Part shown: positions 34,842 through 38,302 of the stretch, in pieces
Layout of the letters: each line of letters begins with the position of its first letter
Numbering within the stretch: position 1 is the stretch's first letter
Assembly: GCA_009841335.1 (NCBI GenBank)
Contig: VXLY01000069.1
Span: 1-38,302, forward strand
Reading direction: 5' to 3'
Length of the DNA stretch: 38,302 bases
From: Rhodothermaceae bacterium
Lineage (GTDB): Bacteria; Bacteroidota; Rhodothermia; Rhodothermales; Bin80
Made by a program: the position numbers and the translations under genes
Notes under the pieces: generated by a model
What the model was told of the DNA's origin: nothing
Seen by the model: only the letters and a program-made list of their open reading frames with translations
Database searches by the model: none

Positions 34842-37064
34842 TCATTCATCCGACTCGGAGACAATCTCCTGTACCAAGTGATTAGCCCCATAGATGTGGC
34901 GCAGCGATTCTAGAATGGCGCGCACGTCCACCGAAATGGCCCGTGCAGCACGATCAGAGAATACATACTCATTGGTTAAGGATTCAATGTTACCATCGTA
35001 GAGTAACCCCACAACCTCCAGATTCTGATTCAGGAGTGGGGACCCTGAATTACCCGCGGCTAAATCGTTGGTACTGACCATACTAAGCGGCGTGGACAGA
35101 TCAAATGCCTCGGGAGGATTGCGCCAACGTTCGGGAAGATCCCACTCCCGGCTGACATCACGATAGGCGTGAAAGTGGTCATACATCCCATAGAATGTGG
35201 TGAATGCTGGAGCACGCGTTCCGTTATACACGTATCCGCCAACACGACCATCGGATATCCGCAAAGTAGAGGATGCGTCCGGGGGCACGTCCGTGCCGTA
35301 GAGCGCGAACCGCAGTGCCGCCAACTCCGCAACAAGCAAGTCTTCGCGATTCTGAAAACTCTCCACCTGCTGTTGAGCCGTGAAGTACAACGGGGCCAAT
35401 GCACTGATCACCCGAACGGTCGGATCATCGCTTCCCAAAAATCCCTTATCTAAAAGTTCGGCAAATCCAGCCGAGTCCGCGAGTGATGTATTGGCGACAA
35501 TGCCTGCGGCCAAGCTATCTATCGCGATCTCTCCCAACAGACTGCGCATTGTCGGATCCTGCGCTCCCAAAGCTTCCTGGATCTCCCGAAGCCGCAACTT
35601 GATCAGTGACTCATCCACTTCTGCGGGGAAATCGTCCAGTGCCAATGCATCCTTGCGCACATCCGTGATTATTTCCTGATCTACAAAGCCTCTACGCTGC
35701 AGATTAGCATAATAATATCCATACAGCGCACGCAACAGAATCCTTGACCCGAGCGTCGTCCCGAAGAGTGCAAACCCTGCCATGCGGCCAGCCTCTGCCC
35801 GCTTCGAAAGCTGGAGTTCATCCAGCTCCTGAAACAGTTGGCCGTAGCGACCCGACAGGGAGTCCGATTTGAAAAGATCGTCCCTCACCTGGTACTCAGC
35901 TGCGCTGCGCCGAGCGATCAGCGTATCATTTTGCAGACCCGCCAACCTTCCCGAAAACGACTTGAGCGTGTTGCTGACATTGAACCACATGTTGTTCAGC
36001 CCATCCGCAGTATCCGATTCGGCGGAATTTGCAAACGGGCGAAGTAATTCTGCCCGCCGCTCCAATGCGGCAACCTGTTGAGGCAATACGTAGTCGCGCT
36101 CAAAAACTAACTGTGATACACTTCCAAGTCGACTGGTCGAACCCGGATTACCCACGAGAAAGACCGCATCACCAACTGATGCCCCCTCGGTACTCCACGC
36201 AAAATGATGTGGTGTTGCTGCAGGATTGCCGTCTTCGTCATAGGCCCGCAAAAAAGCCAGATCAAGCGAGTAACGGGGAAAAGTGAAGTTGTCGCTCTCA
36301 CCCCCGAAGTAACCTATTTGCTCCTCTGGAGCCATGACCAAGCGCACGTCTTCGTAGCGCCTGTAGGTATAAGCGGCATAGCGTTCGCCACTGTAGAGCT
36401 CTACCACTTCCACATGCAAAGCGGAATCACGTTCTGCTGCTGCAGCCCCCAATTCGTCTTCAATATCCGTAGCTTTGTTGCGACGGGCCTGGACCCGTTC
36501 AGTATCCCCCCGTACGATGCGGCTGGCCCCGTGAACCCGTCTCGTAACGTCTGTGATTCCCCAGAGCTGCTCAACATACAGGTCAGGTACTTTTCGCTCA
36601 TCCGCACCGGTTGCAGCTAGAAAGCCTTCCTCCATCAAACTCTCCCCGTCACGGGACACATCCACAATGCTCTCACGCGCGCAATGGTGGTTCGTCAGGA
36701 TCAATCCCCGATCTGAGACAAAGCTGGCGGAGCAGCCTGACGAGAGTCTCAAAGCTCCTAATCTGGCTTTAGCAAACCAGGCAGAATCGGCATCTATGCC
36801 ATATTCTTCGGCGAACCAGGCAACCGGCGGATTATCAAAAGTCCACATTTTGCCTCCATCAAAACGACCAAGATCCACATCATACCTGTCCACCTCAAAG
36901 GAAACTTCCTCCACCGGTTCCGCTACCGGGGGCGGAGCCTCCTCTACGACCAGAGGCTGCTCTATCACCTGCACAACTTCCACAGCAGAAGTGGCACAGC
37001 CCGCCAGTGCCACCAGAAGAAGCGGCAATCCGATAGACAATCCCTTCATGCGGCTAAGCGTCAT
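34842..37064 (-). CDS. S46 family dipeptidyl-peptidase, lipid-anchored, DPP7 type
   Basis: This 740-residue chymotrypsin-like exopeptidase removes dipeptides from peptide N-termini. A lipoprotein signal ends in ALAGC (lipidated Cys23), followed by an acidic Pro/Glu linker (about 35-56). Triad residues are His127 in LTNHHC, Asp268 in FPRYSLDLAFLR and Ser673 in AAGNSGSPLL. The helical domain characteristic of S46 lies between about 300 and 590. Residue 691, 18 after the Ser, is Gly (YDGN). In the family this position is Gly in DPP7 (hydrophobic/aliphatic P1 preference) and Arg in DPP11 (acidic P1), so a DPP7-like preference is expected. Most S46 enzymes are soluble periplasmic proteins, so the lipid anchor is unusual. 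It starts 3 bp after the upstream pseudopeptidase. Confidence 0.93.
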   Translation of the reverse strand: MTLSRMKGLSIGLPLLLVALAGCATSAVEVVQVIEQPLVVEEAPPPVAEPVEEVSFEVDRYDVDLGRFDGGKMWTFDNPPVAWFAEEYGIDADSAWFAKARLGALRLSSGCSASFVSDRGLILTNHHCARESIVDVSRDGESLMEEGFLAATGADERKVPDLYVEQLWGITDVTRRVHGASRIVRGDTERVQARRNKATDIEDELGAAAAERDSALHVEVVELYSGERYAAYTYRRYEDVRLVMAPEEQIGYFGGESDNFTFPRYSLDLAFLRAYDEDGNPAATPHHFAWSTEGASVGDAVFLVGNPGSTSRLGSVSQLVFERDYVLPQQVAALERRAELLRPFANSAESDTADGLNNMWFNVSNTLKSFSGRLAGLQNDTLIARRSAAEYQVRDDLFKSDSLSGRYGQLFQELDELQLSKRAEAGRMAGFALFGTTLGSRILLRALYGYYYANLQRRGFVDQEIITDVRKDALALDDFPAEVDESLIKLRLREIQEALGAQDPTMRSLLGEIAIDSLAAGIVANTSLADSAGFAELLDKGFLGSDDPTVRVISALAPLYFTAQQQVESFQNREDLLVAELAALRFALYGTDVPPDASSTLRISDGRVGGYVYNGTRAPAFTTFYGMYDHFHAYRDVSREWDLPERWRNPPEAFDLSTPLSMVSTNDLAAGNSGSPLLNQNLEVVGLLYDGNIESLTNEYVFSDRAARAISVDVRAILESLRHIYGANHLVQEIVSESDE

Positions 37065-37067
37065 TTT

Positions 37068-38183
37068 CTACGGCAGTGCTTGTTCAGCTAATTCGTCCGC
37101 CACGCCCTGGGCTTTCAGTACAGTGCGCAATAGCGCTAATATCCCGGAAGTAGACATGACCACGCAACGCGTACCTTCCTCGGTATTCGCATTATCGAAG
37201 GCAATGCCTAGAATTTCCATGTCCACATTTATAAGTCCTGCACCAGTTTGTGCACATTCACCGACCACAGAAAAATTTAACGCAGTTGCCAAATCATTCT
37301 CCTTGATGCCGGATAGCCAGTCTTCCGTCAACTCCCAGGCGCCTGTCGCGCCATGCGAATAATACTGGTCCAGCATTCCATACAATGTGGTGTGCGGCGG
37401 TGAGATTGTGCCATTGTAGCTGAATGTGTCTGAGAGCGTTATGACAGTGAACGGCGTATTTGCGTCAAATGCAGTTGCAAAGAGCCTCTCCCGTACATAT
37501 GGACTGCGATCATTCCACGCAAAATAGCTCTCCGTTTCCAGGGGTAGAGCCTGGCCATCGTAAACCCTGAATAGTGCAAAATCTATTGCGTATCTGGGGT
37601 ATACACCTTCCTCGTTCCCAAAGTCTGTGACATCCGCAGGAGGGATCACGACGAGCCGCACATCACCGTATGTGCGCCAAACATATTCCCAGAAGGTACT
37701 GCTATCATCGGCCGCAATAAGCTCTGCTTCAAACCCGGTCTCCAAATCCTCCGATGCTTCCTCAATGCGAGCAAACTCACGAATTTCCACGAGCTGCCGC
37801 GCGGTCAATCCTGGCAATTTACGTTCTTCCAAAAGCGTACCGGCTACAAAGACACTGTCATCTGGTCGGATCCAATTCTCCAGCGAGCGCAGGCATGTTG
37901 CACTGGTCACCGCCAGACCGTCGGCACTCACGAGTGCCGCAGCGCATCCGGACAACTTAAGTGTTCCTAAACGTGCATTTTCGATCCAATTGGCATCTAC
38001 AGCGCGTGGAAGCGAAGACCGGGACTCCGTCTCTTGGGCAAATCGCCAGACATGCTCCACCTCGGCGTTATCGTCCGCGCTCAGTGGAACAGACTGCTGC
38101 CCTACCTGAGCAAACGCATTCGCGGCAACTGACCCAAATAGCAAAGCACCGACCACGCGGCAAGGGATGGAACAATATCTCAT
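37068..38183 (-). CDS. S46-like pseudopeptidase lacking the helical domain
   Basis: This 371-residue protein has a signal peptide (about 1-26, AANAFAQ). It is paralogous to the S46 peptidase that follows. NARLGTLKLSGCAAALVSADGLAVTSATC matches KARLGALRLSSGCSASFVSDRGLILTNHHC. YPRYAIDFALFRVYDG matches FPRYSLDLAFLRAYDE. YNGTISPPHTTLYGMLDQY matches YNGTRAPAFTTFYGMYDHF. Its key differences are that the His position is Thr96 (SATC), the Ser position is Thr313 (GECAQTGAG), and about 290 residues forming the helical domain are gone; the Asp (201) is kept. It should fold as the two barrels but not cleave. An upstream ATG at 38207 is possible, but a Shine-Dalgarno site favours 38183. It is the first gene of a two-gene unit. 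Confidence 0.8.
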   Translation of the reverse strand: MRYCSIPCRVVGALLFGSVAANAFAQVGQQSVPLSADDNAEVEHVWRFAQETESRSSLPRAVDANWIENARLGTLKLSGCAAALVSADGLAVTSATCLRSLENWIRPDDSVFVAGTLLEERKLPGLTARQLVEIREFARIEEASEDLETGFEAELIAADDSSTFWEYVWRTYGDVRLVVIPPADVTDFGNEEGVYPRYAIDFALFRVYDGQALPLETESYFAWNDRSPYVRERLFATAFDANTPFTVITLSDTFSYNGTISPPHTTLYGMLDQYYSHGATGAWELTEDWLSGIKENDLATALNFSVVGECAQTGAGLINVDMEILGIAFDNANTEEGTRCVVMSTSGILALLRTVLKAQGVADELAEQALP

Positions 38184-38193
38184 GAACGTATAT

Positions 38194-38199
38194 CCACCT
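38194..38199 (-). promoter_or_regulatory. Shine-Dalgarno site deciding the pseudopeptidase start
   Basis: On the minus strand AGGTGG lies 10 bases before the ATG at 38183, and 3 codons inside the longer alternative that starts at 38207. It favours the shorter start, which also puts a normal signal peptide at the N-terminus. Such sites are scarce elsewhere in this window. Confidence 0.55.
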
Positions 38200-38214
38200 T
38201 TCTGCAATTTCTAT

Positions 38215-38298
38215 GCCGGAGTGGCGGAACTGGTAGACGCGCAGGTCTTAGGAACCTGTGTCCCTTCGGATGTGTGGGTTCGAGTCCCACCTCCGGCA
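38215..38298 (+). tRNA. tRNA-Leu (anticodon UAG)
   Basis: An 84-base class II tRNA. The acceptor stem GCCGGAG pairs with CTCCGGC over 7 bp, with discriminator A at 38298. The anticodon stem CAGGT/ACCTG holds the loop CTTAGGA, giving anticodon TAG. There is an extended variable arm, as for leucine tRNAs. The T-arm is GTGGG TTCGAGT CCCAC. CCA is not encoded (ACT follows). It reads CUN leucine codons and diverges from the S46 pair, with only 31 bp between it and the pseudopeptidase start codon. Confidence 0.97.
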
Positions 38299-38302
38299 CT
38301 TG

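Noticed and set aside
1-38302. CRISPR array, prophage or defence-island signatures.
   Set aside because: No regularly spaced direct repeats, no integrase, capsid, Cas or restriction genes were seen; the AddAB pair is ordinary recombination machinery.

Overview
The window looks like chromosomal DNA from a Gram-negative member of the Bacteroidota/Rhodothermota/Balneolota side of the tree. The evidence is a C-terminal sorting domain of the type IX secretion type with a PNPF motif, two tandem DUF5686 outer-membrane proteins with carboxypeptidase-regulatory-like N-termini, an S46 dipeptidyl-peptidase (a family concentrated in this group), a TlpA-like thioredoxin lipoprotein, and few Shine-Dalgarno sites. 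Genus-level assignment is not possible from the sequence. About 83% is coding by my calls, and several long gaps contain decayed genes.

Layout. 1-1840 is an accessory-looking stretch: a 16-bp inverted repeat around a G-rich quadruplex-type motif, a small secreted cysteine-containing peptide, and three short minus-strand ORFs spaced like an operon. 1842-2519 is a HAD sugar-phosphatase-like gene. 2776-8813 is a translationally coupled addB-addA-like pair for double-strand break processing. It faces hemL (8851-10143, minus). 10650-17208 holds a sialate O-acetylesterase-like lipoprotein and a 1527-residue TamB-like protein. 17817-21352 is a vitamin B12 uptake unit: cobalamin riboswitch, BtuB-like TonB receptor, and a beta-propeller protein resembling the B12-binding BtuG family but carrying a type IX sorting domain. 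21785-26711 holds a small outer-membrane barrel, a small exported protein, an AlkA-like glycosylase and a TlpA-like protein. 26712-28060 is non-coding and contains a decayed IS256/Mutator-type transposase.

28061-34657 is a compact minus-strand cluster (patatin-like phospholipase, two DUF5686 proteins, RluA-type pseudouridine synthase) with overlaps or gaps of 23 bp or less. 34842-38183 is a minus-strand pair: an apparently active, lipid-anchored S46 peptidase of DPP7 type preceded by a half-length S46 paralogue. The paralogue has lost the catalytic His and Ser and the entire helical domain, and the two genes are 3 bp apart. A tRNA-Leu(UAG) diverges from it at the right edge.

The strongest candidate for something undescribed is the S46 peptidase/pseudopeptidase pair. 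The B12 unit with a type IX-secreted BtuG-like partner comes next.
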